Of a stretch of 64,000 bases of DNA, positions 43,165 to 52,159 are shown piece after piece (position 1 is the first letter of the stretch; each line of letters starts with the position of its first letter). Position numbers and translations under genes: made by a program. The stretch lies in assembly GCA_944381185.1 (NCBI GenBank), contig CALWKE010000001.1, forward strand, positions 62,001 to 126,000, in the 5' to 3' direction. This DNA is from an uncultured Clostridia bacterium. Its GTDB lineage: Bacteria; Bacillota; Clostridia; Christensenellales; UBA1242. The notes below the pieces were generated by a model that searched no databases, had not been told where the DNA came from, and saw only the letters and a list, made by a program, of their open reading frames with translations.

Positions 43165-43192
43165 AAAAAAACGAGCAAATCGCTCGTTTTTT
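43165..43192 (-). terminator. Terminator of ileS
   Basis: AAAAAACGAGC/GCTCGTTTTTT, 11-bp stem, loop AAATC, directly after the stop codon. Confidence 0.85.
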
Positions 43193-46100
43193 CTATGGTC
43201 TTTTAACAAGTGAAATCTCAACAATTTCGCCATTGATATCAACCTTTTTGCTATCTTCTTTTGATTCAATATAAAGACTATCTGCCAAAGTGTCAGCACA
43301 GATATCTTTTGAATACTTTTCAATAAGTTTGTTTGTTTCATTAGTTGATGTTGCAAAGATGATTATGTGGTCAGTCACTTCAAAATCACTATCCTTTCTT
43401 GCTTGCTGAACTTTGCTGATAAATTCACGAACAAAGCCAAGTTCAACAAGTTCAGGTGTCAGTTCTGTTGAAAGCACAACTGTTACTTTTCCGTCACCTT
43501 CACTTGAAAAGCCTTCTCTACTTATTGGAGAAATCAAAAGGTCTTCTTTTGAAAGTTCAACTTCAGTGCCATTTGCGTCGAATTTAACAGTTTTACCAGA
43601 ATTAACTGTGTCAACAACTTCACAAGCATCGCAAGTTGATAAATACTTTCTTATTTCGCCGAGTTTTGAACCATATTTTGGCCCTAAAATTTTAAGTTGA
43701 GGTTTAAGTTCATAATTTAAGTATTCTTTTGCATCATGTTTAAATTCAACTTCTTGAATGTTAAGTTCATCAGCAATAAGTGGAATAAGTTCACTTGAAA
43801 GTTCAATTTTTTCTGCTGTTGCAACAATTATTTTTGAAAGTGGTTGACGATTTTTTATTCCGCTTGCGTTTCTTGCACTTCTGCCAAGCACAACAATTTC
43901 AAGCACGGTTTCCATACCCAAATTTAATTCTTCATCAATCAAACTTTCATCTGCAACAGGATAATCACATAGATGAACAGAAATTGGAGCATTTTTATCA
44001 ACACTTCTAACAACATTTTGATAGATTTGTTCGGCAATTGATGGAACAAATGGAGCAATAAGTTTTGACAGACCCACCAAAACATAGTTAAGTGTTGTGA
44101 ATGCTGCAATTTTATCTTCACTTTCACCACTTGCCCAAAATCTTTCACGGCTTCTTCTGACATACCAATTTGAAAGACTATCAACAAAATCAACAATAAG
44201 CCTTGTTGGCTCGCAAGTAACATAGTCTGCAAGAAATTCATCAACTTTTTTAACTAGCTTGTTAAATTCTGAAACTATCCACTTGTCCATAAGTGAAAGT
44301 TTAACATCATAAATTGAATGTTTTGAACCATCAAATTTATCAATTTCAGCATAAAGAATGTAAAATGCATAGGTGTTCCAAAGTGTTCCCATGAATTTTC
44401 TTTCAAAGTCTTCAAGAGTTTCCATATTGAAGTTTGTTGAAATCCAAGGAGCATTTGAAATATAGAAATACCACCTTGCAGCATCTGCCCCAGCTGTGTC
44501 AAACACTTCCCAAGGGGTAACAACATTGCCAAGGCTTTTGCTCATTTTTTTGCCAAATTTATCATTGACAAGCCCAAGTGGCAAACAACGCTTGTAAGGT
44601 GCTTTTCCGAACAAAAGTGTGTTTACTGCTAAAAGTGAATAGAACCAACCACGAGTTTGATCCATACCTTCGCTGATAAATTCTGCAGGAAAATATTTTT
44701 CAAATTTGTCTTTATTTTCAAATGGATAGTGAAGTTGTGCAAATGGCATACTTCCGCTATCATACCAACAGTCAAGAACTTCAGGAGTTCTTCTCATTGT
44801 TCCGCCACATTTTTCGCACTTAAATGTAATTTTGTCAACATAAGGCTTGTGCAAATCAATTTCAGCATCACTTGAAAGTCCACCAAGTTTTTTGAGTTCT
44901 TCAATGCTTCCAACTGAATGAATTTCTCCACACTTTTCACATACCCAGAATGGAAGAGGAGTTCCCCAATATCTATTTCTTGCAATATCCCAATCAATGA
45001 GTGAGCGTAAAAATCCGCCCATTCTGCCTTCCCCTATTGTTTGCGGACGCCAATCAACCTTTGAATTATTTTCAATAAGCAAGTCTTTCATCGCTGTGGT
45101 TTTAACGAACCAACTGCTTCTTGCATAATAAATAAGTGGGGTTTTGCAACGCCAACAGAATGGATATGAGTGCACATGTTGCATTTCTTTTAAAAGTTTG
45201 CCCGAATTTTTGAGTTCTTCAATAATTGGAGCATCTGCTTTTTTAACAAACAACCCTGCAAACTTGCCCGTTTCTTTTGACATGTTTCCGCTTTCATCAA
45301 CAAGTTGAACAAAAGGAAGATTATACTCTCTGCCAACCTTATTATCATCTTCACCAAAAGCAGGTGCAATATGAACAATACCTGTGCCATCAGTGAGTGT
45401 TACATAGTCTGCATTAACAACATACCAAGCACTGCTCTCATATTTGTCTTTAACAAAATCAAAGAGTGGTTCATATTTTCTTCTTTCAAATTCTTTACCC
45501 TTTTTGGTGTAAACAACTTCATATTCACCATCTTCAAAAAGTGAAGAAATCAAAGCATTTGCCATGATATAATATTCATCACCAACTTTGATTTTTGAGT
45601 AATCTTCAACAGGGTTCATACAAAGAGCCACATTTGAAGGAAGAGTCCATGGAGTTGTTGTCCAAGCCAAATAATAGGTATTATCTTCGTCAAGTGCTTT
45701 AAATTTAACAAAAACAGTTCTGTCTTTAACATCTTGATAGCCTTGAGCGACTTCATGACTCGACAAACTTGTTGCACATCTTGGGCAATATGGCACAATT
45801 CTGTGACCTTTATAAACCAAACCTTTTTTGTGAAGTTCAGCCAAACTCCACCAAACACTTTCAACATAGTCGTTGGTGTAGGTTACATAAGCATCTGTGG
45901 TATCAACAGAATAACCCATTCGGTCAGAGAATTGTTCCCACATATCCTTATATTTCCAAACACTTTCACGACACTTTTCAATAAATGGTTCAACACCATA
46001 TTTTTCAATATCTTGCTTGCCAGTTGAGCCAATCATTTTTTCAACTTCAAGTTCAACTGGAAGACCATGGGTATCCCAACCTGCCTTACGCAAAATATCC

Positions 46101-46330
46101 TTGCCCTTCATTGTGTTATAACGCAAAAACACATCTTTAATTGTTCGTGTTAAAACATGCCCAATGTGTGGCTTTCCATTTGCTGTTGGTGGACCTTCAT
46201 AAAATGTGTAAGGCTCTTTGCCCTTATTTTTTTCAATCATTTTTTTAACAATATCGTTATCCTTCCAAAATTTAACGACATCTTTTTCACGATTTGCAAA
46301 ATCAAGTTTAGTGTCTACCTTTTTATACAT
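43193..46330 (-). CDS. ileS: Isoleucyl-tRNA synthetase, type 2
   Basis: Class Ia enzyme charging tRNA-Ile. 1045 residues, longer than the typical 910-940-residue bacterial type 1 enzyme. EGPPTANGKPHIGHVLTRT (HIGH), GWDTHGLPVE, YKGHRIVPYCPRC and LSSHEVAQGY, editing-domain LAWTTTPWTLPSNVAL, and FGKKMSKSLGNV (KMSKS) are characteristic of the eukaryote-like type 2 clade, which often tolerates mupirocin. A C-terminal zinc-ribbon of type 1 is lacking. SD AAGGAGAG. Regulated by the T-box leader upstream. Confidence 0.95.
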   Translation of the reverse strand: MYKKVDTKLDFANREKDVVKFWKDNDIVKKMIEKNKGKEPYTFYEGPPTANGKPHIGHVLTRTIKDVFLRYNTMKGKDILRKAGWDTHGLPVELEVEKMIGSTGKQDIEKYGVEPFIEKCRESVWKYKDMWEQFSDRMGYSVDTTDAYVTYTNDYVESVWWSLAELHKKGLVYKGHRIVPYCPRCATSLSSHEVAQGYQDVKDRTVFVKFKALDEDNTYYLAWTTTPWTLPSNVALCMNPVEDYSKIKVGDEYYIMANALISSLFEDGEYEVVYTKKGKEFERRKYEPLFDFVKDKYESSAWYVVNADYVTLTDGTGIVHIAPAFGEDDNKVGREYNLPFVQLVDESGNMSKETGKFAGLFVKKADAPIIEELKNSGKLLKEMQHVHSYPFCWRCKTPLIYYARSSWFVKTTAMKDLLIENNSKVDWRPQTIGEGRMGGFLRSLIDWDIARNRYWGTPLPFWVCEKCGEIHSVGSIEELKKLGGLSSDAEIDLHKPYVDKITFKCEKCGGTMRRTPEVLDCWYDSGSMPFAQLHYPFENKDKFEKYFPAEFISEGMDQTRGWFYSLLAVNTLLFGKAPYKRCLPLGLVNDKFGKKMSKSLGNVVTPWEVFDTAGADAARWYFYISNAPWISTNFNMETLEDFERKFMGTLWNTYAFYILYAEIDKFDGSKHSIYDVKLSLMDKWIVSEFNKLVKKVDEFLADYVTCEPTRLIVDFVDSLSNWYVRRSRERFWASGESEDKIAAFTTLNYVLVGLSKLIAPFVPSIAEQIYQNVVRSVDKNAPISVHLCDYPVADESLIDEELNLGMETVLEIVVLGRSARNASGIKNRQPLSKIIVATAEKIELSSELIPLIADELNIQEVEFKHDAKEYLNYELKPQLKILGPKYGSKLGEIRKYLSTCDACEVVDTVNSGKTVKFDANGTEVELSKEDLLISPISREGFSSEGDGKVTVVLSTELTPELVELGFVREFISKVQQARKDSDFEVTDHIIIFATSTNETNKLIEKYSKDICADTLADSLYIESKEDSKKVDINGEIVEISLVKRP

Positions 46331-46615
46331 TGCTCTCTCCTTATTTTTATTAAACTAGAAAAACCCCAAGCAAATATAAGAAACTTCCCATTTGCCTGAG
46401 GTTCGAGTTTACCACTTATATTTGAATGTGCCAACACACACCACCTTTTTAACGGTCAGTCCCCGTAAACAACTACTTAAAGATACCTTTGTTCGCCGTT
46501 TCTGCTCGACTAGTGATACTTTTTGATTTTACTTATTTGCTTTCACCAACCGCAAACTCTCTTAAAGATATTATTCAAAAAGCGTGTCTAATCTCAAACG
46601 CATTTTCTAGTTTTC
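46331..46615 (-). promoter_or_regulatory. T-box riboswitch leader of ileS
   Basis: Read on the minus strand: stem I with AGAGAG and the apical GCGGTTGGTGAAAGC typical of T-boxes, a specifier codon ATC for isoleucine at 46517-46515 followed by A, the T-box-like sequence AAGTGGTAAACTCG (46404-46417), and a 14-bp terminator hairpin (AACCTCAGGCAAAT with ATTTGCTTGGGGTT) followed by TTTTTCTAG. Uncharged tRNA-Ile should bind and shift the terminator to the antiterminator, raising ileS expression. Confidence 0.85.
46357..46403 (-). terminator. T-box intrinsic terminator
   Basis: 14-bp stem, 46390-46403 against 46362-46375, then TTTTT on the minus strand; the conditional terminator of the ileS leader. 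Confidence 0.85.
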
Positions 46616-46621
46616 TACCTT

Positions 46622-46650
46622 ATTATAATTTTGCATAAAAACTTTGTCAA
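46622..46650 (-). promoter_or_regulatory. Promoter of the ileS T-box leader
   Basis: Full consensus: TTGACA (46645-46650), 17-bp spacer, TATAAT (46622-46627). Confidence 0.85.
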
Positions 46651-46682
46651 TATTTTTATTTTTATTTACAAAATTTTTTAAT

Positions 46683-46739
46683 AAAAAAAGAGAGTTTTTT
46701 TACTCCCTTCTTAACAATTAACCCACGCCCCTTTCGCTC
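46683..46739 (-). ncRNA. Candidate small RNA between murC and ileS
   Basis: An extended -10 (TGT-TATAAT, 46746-46751 on the minus strand) is followed about 55 bases later by a terminator, GGGAGT-AAAAAA-ACTCTC and TTTTTTT (46683-46708). The intervening RNA (GAGCGAAAGGGGCGTGGG...) matches no family I know. It might instead be a processed 3' part of the murC mRNA; a seven-codon GTG ORF is also possible but unconvincing. Confidence 0.4.
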
Positions 46740-46802
46740 ACTCAAATTATAACAAATAATCTAGGATTTTGTTTCAAACCCCTGACAACTTTTTGATTAT
46801 TT

Positions 46803-48188
46803 TTATTTTCTAAACATATCAGCCAAATGTTCAATTGTTCCCGCCCCAAGAATCATAACAACATCATCACTTTTTATTTCAGATAATAAATGTTCAAAAA
46901 TTTTATTATAAGTTAAAATATATTTAACATTATTAACATATTTTTGAGTTTCATTTGCAAGCACATCAGACTCAACACCTGCACTTTTTTCTTCTCTAGC
47001 TGAATAGACAGGTGCAAAGATAACTTCATCTGCATTTTTAAAAGATTTTGCAAAATCATTAAGCAAAAATTTTGTTCGTGAATAGGTGTGTGGTTCAAAA
47101 ACTGCAATTAACCTTCCACCCGATTTATCAGCAAGTTCTCTGCCACAATCAAGCATTTTTTCAATTTGCTCGGGGTGATGTGCATAGTCATGAAAAATCA
47201 TTGCTCCACCACGATTTGAAACAAACTCACATCTGCGTTTTACACCTAAAAAATGTTCTAGTGAAAACTTAATAACTTCAAAATCAATTCTGCAAATTAT
47301 TGATATTAGTGTTGCAACAAGTGCATTTGAAATGTTATGTTTGCCAATAATGTTAAGCTTTATGTTCCCAAGTTTTGTTTTGTTAAAATAGACATCAAAA
47401 CTATAGAAACATGGCTTATACTCTTTTATGTTTTTTGCATAGATATCTGCACCATTATCTTTAACTGAAAAGGTTGCTTGATTTTTATCAAATGCAAGTT
47501 CTTTTGAATTTTTATCATCAGCAGAAAAAATTCGTATGCCACCCTGCCTTACATTTTTGGCATACTTTAAAAATGATTTTTTTACCCCTTCAAGTGAACC
47601 AAAATAATCAAGGTGGTCGGCATCAATGTTAAGTGCAACGGCAATATCAGGTTTGATAAAAAGATAATTATCTTTATATTCACACGATTCGGTTATAAAA
47701 AATTTTTTATTGCCAATTTTGTAGTTTGAATTGGTGCTAACAAGTTCTCCACCAATATGAAAGGTTGGCTTAAGATTTGCCTGCATAAAAATTTCTGCAA
47801 GCATTGCAGTTGTTGTTGTTTTGCCATGACTGCCTGCAACTGAAATTATGGTTTTATATTTATTAGCAATAATACCTAAAAGTTCGGCACGCTTAATTAA
47901 AGGTATATTATTTTGTTTTGCAAAAATAAATTCTTCATTATCATCATGAATTGCAGACGAATAAATCACTGCGTCTGCACCCCTGACATTTTTGGCAGAA
48001 TGAAATGAATAGACCGCCACACCTGCCCCTTTCAATTTTTTAATTTCTTGATTTTCTTGAAGGTCACTTCCTGAAATAATAGCACCTTCTTTTTTTAACA
48101 TAAAAGCAAGTGCACTCATGCTTATGCCACCAATTCCGATAAAATGAAACCTTTTACCTTTTATGTTTTTTAAATCTAAATTTTCCAT
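46803..48188 (-). CDS. murC: UDP-N-acetylmuramate-L-alanine ligase
   Basis: Adds L-Ala to UDP-MurNAc in peptidoglycan synthesis. 461 residues. N-terminal Rossmann FHFIGIGGISMSALAFMLKKEG, ATP-binding GSHGKTTTTAML, NIDADHLDYFGS, and HDYAHHPEQI near the C-terminal domain with FEPHTYSRTKFLL. No SD; a possible TTAACA-16-CATAAA promoter ends seven bases before the ATG (weak leaderless candidate). Its stop is 50-60 bases from the candidate small RNA promoter. Confidence 0.96.
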   Translation of the reverse strand: MENLDLKNIKGKRFHFIGIGGISMSALAFMLKKEGAIISGSDLQENQEIKKLKGAGVAVYSFHSAKNVRGADAVIYSSAIHDDNEEFIFAKQNNIPLIKRAELLGIIANKYKTIISVAGSHGKTTTTAMLAEIFMQANLKPTFHIGGELVSTNSNYKIGNKKFFITESCEYKDNYLFIKPDIAVALNIDADHLDYFGSLEGVKKSFLKYAKNVRQGGIRIFSADDKNSKELAFDKNQATFSVKDNGADIYAKNIKEYKPCFYSFDVYFNKTKLGNIKLNIIGKHNISNALVATLISIICRIDFEVIKFSLEHFLGVKRRCEFVSNRGGAMIFHDYAHHPEQIEKMLDCGRELADKSGGRLIAVFEPHTYSRTKFLLNDFAKSFKNADEVIFAPVYSAREEKSAGVESDVLANETQKYVNNVKYILTYNKIFEHLLSEIKSDDVVMILGAGTIEHLADMFRK

Positions 48189-48240
48189 AATAAAGTTTAT
48201 GAAAAAAATTCGTCTTTTGTTAATTGCGCGCTATAAAAAC

Positions 48241-48267
48241 AAGGTGTTATGTGATACATAACACCTT
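48241..48267. repeat. Palindromic repeat, copy 8
   Basis: Perfect AAGGTGTTATG/CATAACACCTT around TGATA, flanked by AAAAAC and GTTTTTT; it follows the FAD-protein gene on the minus strand and serves as its terminator. Confidence 0.85.
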
Positions 48268-48292
48268 GTTTTTTCAGCATTTACAATGATTT

Positions 48293-49894
48293 TTAGTTTG
48301 TTAAAGACTTTAAAAATTCAACAACTTTTTCACCGCATTTAATGCCATCTTGCCCACTTGAAGTGATTCCACCAGCATGCCCCGAGCCCTCACCAGCAAC
48401 AAAAAGTCCTGACAAGTTAGTCATAAAATTTTCATCTCTTTCAATTTGAACAGGAGCACTTGAACGACTTTCAACACCAATTAACAGATTATCTTTATCT
48501 GCAAAATTTTTAATCTTTTTGTTAAAAATTGGAAGTGCTTCAACCAAACTTTTATAAACAAAATCTGGCAAACATTTTTTTAGATTTGCAATCTTTATGC
48601 CCGGCAAATAAGTTGGAATAATTTTGCTTGAAAACTTTGTTGGACTTTCTTCTCCCTTCAAAAAATCTTCTACTCTTTCGGCGGGTGCATGATAGTTTGA
48701 CCCACCAAGTTCAAAAGCAAGTTTTTCATATTTTTGTTGAAAGTGCATACCTGCAAGAACATCGTTTGAAGAAAAATCTTCTGGCGTTACATTAACTAAA
48801 ACTGCACTGTTTGCATTTTTTCCATCACGAGCAAAATTGCTCATGCCATTGGTTACAATCGTTTCATTTTCACTTGAAGATGCAACCACTTGCCCACCCG
48901 GGCACATACAAAATGTGAACACTGACCTGCCATTTGACAGATGAGTAACAAGTTTGTAATTAGCACTTGGAAGACCCTTTTGCATAACGCCATATTGTGC
49001 TTTATTTATATCTTCTTGAAGCCCTTCAATTCTAACACCCATAGCAAATGGTTTTGGTTTCATTTTGCAATTTTTATCCTTCAAAAATTCATAAACTTTT
49101 TTTGCACTGTGACCTGTTGCAAGAATAAGTGCATCTGTTTTAAAAACAAATTTTTCGCCTGTTAAAACATTTGTAGCATTAACTTTTGTTATCTTATCAC
49201 ATTCCATTTCAAAACTATCAAAGGTGGTGTTGAACAAAATTTCACCGCCATTTGAAATTATTTTATTTCGCATATTTTTAACAACATCTTTAAGCTTATC
49301 ACTGCCAATATGAGGGTTGCCAGCATACAAAATTTCTTTTGGTGCACCACATAAAACAAATTCATTTATAACCTTTTTTGTGTAAGCATTTGAAACATTA
49401 GATAGTAGTTTTCCGTCTGAAAAAGTGCCCGCACCACCTTCACCAAACTGAACATTTGAAAACTCGTTAAGTTTTTCGCCCTGCCAAAATTTGTCAATAT
49501 CCTTTTGCCTTTCATCAACACTTTTGCCCTGTTCAAGAATAATTGGTTTAAAGCCAGAGAGTGCAAGAACAAGCCCTGCAAATATTCCACTTGGTCCAAA
49601 CCCAACAACTATTGGCCTTTTGCCTGAAAAATTAACCTTATTATAACTCAAACCTGTTCTATCAACTAAAATATCATTTAATTTTTTTGCTTTGTTATAA
49701 GCCGATTTTTTGACTTTGATGCCAACATTTAAAACAATTTGAATATTTGGCTTTTTTCTAGAGTCAATGCTTTCTTTTATTATCTCATAAGAAAGTATTT
49801 CATCGGGAAAAATATGATATTTCTTTTTTATTGCTTCAAAAATATCATCTTTGTTATAGCCTATTTTAACTTTTAATTCACTCGCTAACTTCAT
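48293..49894 (-). CDS. COG2509-type FAD-dependent dehydrogenase
   Basis: A 533-residue flavoprotein. Dinucleotide-binding VVGFGPSGIFAGLVLALSG and ILEQGKSVDERQ, then QFGEGGAGTFSDGKL, a family hallmark, and C-terminal GLFVAGEGSGHAGGITSSGQDG. Electron donor and substrate unknown. It overlaps the ABC exporter end by 17 bases and has no clear SD, so it is probably translated by coupling. Confidence 0.85.
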   Translation of the reverse strand: MKLASELKVKIGYNKDDIFEAIKKKYHIFPDEILSYEIIKESIDSRKKPNIQIVLNVGIKVKKSAYNKAKKLNDILVDRTGLSYNKVNFSGKRPIVVGFGPSGIFAGLVLALSGFKPIILEQGKSVDERQKDIDKFWQGEKLNEFSNVQFGEGGAGTFSDGKLLSNVSNAYTKKVINEFVLCGAPKEILYAGNPHIGSDKLKDVVKNMRNKIISNGGEILFNTTFDSFEMECDKITKVNATNVLTGEKFVFKTDALILATGHSAKKVYEFLKDKNCKMKPKPFAMGVRIEGLQEDINKAQYGVMQKGLPSANYKLVTHLSNGRSVFTFCMCPGGQVVASSSENETIVTNGMSNFARDGKNANSAVLVNVTPEDFSSNDVLAGMHFQQKYEKLAFELGGSNYHAPAERVEDFLKGEESPTKFSSKIIPTYLPGIKIANLKKCLPDFVYKSLVEALPIFNKKIKNFADKDNLLIGVESRSSAPVQIERDENFMTNLSGLFVAGEGSGHAGGITSSGQDGIKCGEKVVEFLKSLTN

Positions 49895-51617
49895 TTAAAT
49901 TTGTATTTTCAATAACTCCTCTTTCTTTAAAATAAATCATTTGGTCAGCAACTGCCTTAACCCTGTCATCATGTGTCACCACAATAACTATTGCATTGTC
50001 TTTAAGTTTTATTATGCTGTTTATTACCTTGTTTGCATTATTGTTATCAAGGTCGTTAGTTGGCTCATCAAAAATGTATACATCTGCTTTTTTGATAAGA
50101 GCCCTTGAAATTCCAATACGCTTTTTCTCTCCGCCCGAAAGCATATTTTCAAGATTGTGTTCGCTTTCTTCATTATATTTTCGTTTCATTACACCGCCAA
50201 GTGAAAGATCCTCAATAACAGTTGAATAATCACTTTCATCAATGTTTCCATCTGGATACAAAATGTTTAACCTAACATCACGATTAAAAATATAGGCGTC
50301 TTGCATTGAAACACTCATTCTGTTCACTGCAAGGTAAGTCGAAAAAATTTTATTTTTATCATTAATAATAATGTCGCCACTTGTTCTCTCACAAAGCCCA
50401 CATAATAGTTTTATAAGAGTTGATTTTCCACAACCACTTTCACCTGTAACAACCGTAAGTTTGCCCTTTTCAAACTTTAAATTTACATTGTTTAAATTAA
50501 ATCCTCCACTATTTTCTGCACAGATATGTGAAAGTTCAATTGATTTTATTTCTTCATTAAATTCAGGTTTTTGTGGCAATAATTGCCTTTCTTCAGGTTT
50601 TAACTCAACAAGTCTGTCAACAGCAACCGAACACTGAATCCACCTTGCTGCAAAATAGCCAATGGTTTGAATTGGTGAGAAAATTTGAGCAACATAATTT
50701 GCAATTATGACAATGTTTCCAACAATCATTGTTCCGAGATAAATTCGTCTTGCACAGAGAAAAATTATTGCAAAGGTTGCCGCTACTTCAAGTATTCTAA
50801 CACAAAACCAATACGCCCACCTTAAATTTATCTGTCTTTTTTGTTCGGTATAAAAATTATCTACCCTATTTGAAAATAAATTTGATTCAAAGAGCATTGA
50901 CTTATAAAGGTTTATTAATGGCAAATTTGTTATGCTGTTTGCAATTGAACTTGAAAGTGAAGACTTTGCCTTTTCTGTTCTAAAAGATATGTGTCTTTCA
51001 ATTTTTGCTCTAACAAAAACGCAGAGTGCAACAAGCAAAATTCCGACAAGCAAAACTGGAATTGTTTGTAAGTCTAATAATATTATGTAAACAAAGGCTA
51101 TTATTGCAGATAACACACTTGGAATAACTGTTGTGAAAAAGTCTACAATGACATCAGTCACCATGTCTGGTGCTTGATTAAGCCTATAAATCGCATCGCC
51201 TTGCGTCATCTTCAAATCCATGTTTTTTCTTGGTGTAACAAGCCAATCATAGGTATATTTTCGAAGATTTGCAACCACTTTTTTTATTAATTTTTCGATT
51301 GAAAGGTCATAAGACGTTGATATTATTCTCATTGCAAAAGTTATAATTGCACCAACAATAATAATTGTTCCATAGCCAATTTCATTTGAAAGCGTTAAAC
51401 CAAAAATCTGAATAGATTCACCCGAAAGTTTTGATATTATTATGCTTATAACCTGTGTTGGAATAAGCACTGCCATTGACGCAATAACACCCAAACACAT
51501 AAGCAATGCAAAATGAATTTTTTCTTTATGTGAAGTTACCTTCCAAAGAAGAGAAAACACTCCCATATTTTTTCTTGATTTTTTTTGATTTTTATTTATT
51601 TTTACTTTTTTTTTCAT
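49878..51617 (-). CDS. ABC exporter, transmembrane domain fused to ATPase
   Basis: 579 residues, an exporter half-transporter (MsbA/CydC style). About six transmembrane helices (residues 30-320), then the ATPase with Walker A TGESGCGKSTLIKLL, signature MLSGGEKKRIGISRAL, Walker B VYIFDEPTNDLD and H-loop VVTHD. Start at ATG 51617 after GGAG; the longer frame overlaps an extended -10 TGTTATAAT at 51636-51641. Lipid, peptide or drug export cannot be distinguished. Cotranscribed with the FAD-protein. Confidence 0.85.
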   Translation of the reverse strand: MKKKVKINKNQKKSRKNMGVFSLLWKVTSHKEKIHFALLMCLGVIASMAVLIPTQVISIIISKLSGESIQIFGLTLSNEIGYGTIIIVGAIITFAMRIISTSYDLSIEKLIKKVVANLRKYTYDWLVTPRKNMDLKMTQGDAIYRLNQAPDMVTDVIVDFFTTVIPSVLSAIIAFVYIILLDLQTIPVLLVGILLVALCVFVRAKIERHISFRTEKAKSSLSSSIANSITNLPLINLYKSMLFESNLFSNRVDNFYTEQKRQINLRWAYWFCVRILEVAATFAIIFLCARRIYLGTMIVGNIVIIANYVAQIFSPIQTIGYFAARWIQCSVAVDRLVELKPEERQLLPQKPEFNEEIKSIELSHICAENSGGFNLNNVNLKFEKGKLTVVTGESGCGKSTLIKLLCGLCERTSGDIIINDKNKIFSTYLAVNRMSVSMQDAYIFNRDVRLNILYPDGNIDESDYSTVIEDLSLGGVMKRKYNEESEHNLENMLSGGEKKRIGISRALIKKADVYIFDEPTNDLDNNNANKVINSIIKLKDNAIVIVVTHDDRVKAVADQMIYFKERGVIENTNLNEVSE

Positions 51618-51701
51618 ATTGGCTCCAATTTTCACCGTCATTATAACATATGCTATATTTTTTAGAAAATAAAAAAAGTAAATTTTGACATTATTTTACA
51701 T

Positions 51702-51735
51702 AAAAAAACACACGGAACTCCGTGTGTTTTTGGTT
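51702..51735. terminator. Terminator between the ABC exporter and spoVG
   Basis: AAAACACACGGA/TCCGTGTGTTTT, 12-bp stem with A and T tracts on both sides, 45 bases after the spoVG stop. Confidence 0.8.
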
Positions 51736-51779
51736 TTGAAGTATCACTTAAGCAGTAAATCTATTGCAAGAGTAGAAAA

Positions 51780-52055
51780 TTACGCTTCAGTTGCACTTGC
51801 TTTTGCTTCATCAAAGGCTTTCAAAACGATTTCTTTGATCATCTCTCTTGTTTCAGTGTTAAGAGGATGAACAATGTCTTTAAATTCACCATCTGGTGTT
51901 TTTCTGCTTGGCATTGCGATGAAATAGCCTTCATTACCTTCAATTACTTTGATGTCATGAACAACAAAGCAATCATCAATGGTGATAGAAGCACTTGCCT
52001 TAATTTTGCTCTTGTCCGTTTTAACAATACGAACTCTTACGTCTGAAATTTTCAT
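51780..52055 (-). CDS. spoVG: Septation/regulatory protein SpoVG
   Basis: 91 residues. SpoVG is a small RNA- and DNA-binding regulator of septation, sporulation and virulence genes in Firmicutes. The protein reads [41 protein letters not shown], then the signature [22 protein letters not shown] and a helical tail [22 protein letters not shown]. Under a promoter whose start region is covered by a long near-palindrome. Confidence 0.96.
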   Translation of the reverse strand: MKISDVRVRIVKTDKSKIKASASITIDDCFVVHDIKVIEGNEGYFIAMPSRKTPDGEFKDIVHPLNTETREMIKEIVLKAFDEAKASATEA

Positions 52056-52082
52056 GTTTTCTGCTCCTTAAATTTTTGTTTT

Positions 52083-52107
52083 ATTGCCTACAATGTAGAC
52101 AATTATA
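52083..52107 (-). promoter_or_regulatory. spoVG -10 box with overlapping operator-like palindrome
   Basis: TATAAT on the minus strand (52102-52107). ATTGCCTACA-A-TGTAGACAAT (52083-52103), a 21-bp inverted repeat with one mismatch, covers the expected transcription start. The -35 region is weak. Confidence 0.5.
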
Positions 52108-52159
52108 TTTTATATCATACATTTTAAAATAGCAAATAAATTTTTATAGTTTTTACACT

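Noticed and set aside
46710..46739. Seven-codon GTG ORF in the candidate small RNA
   Set aside because: Too short to support; no SD and no conserved peptide feature.
48186..48223. murC as a sixth leaderless gene
   Set aside because: The -10 (CATAAA) matches poorly and the spacing is seven, so I kept it only as a weak candidate in the gene entry.
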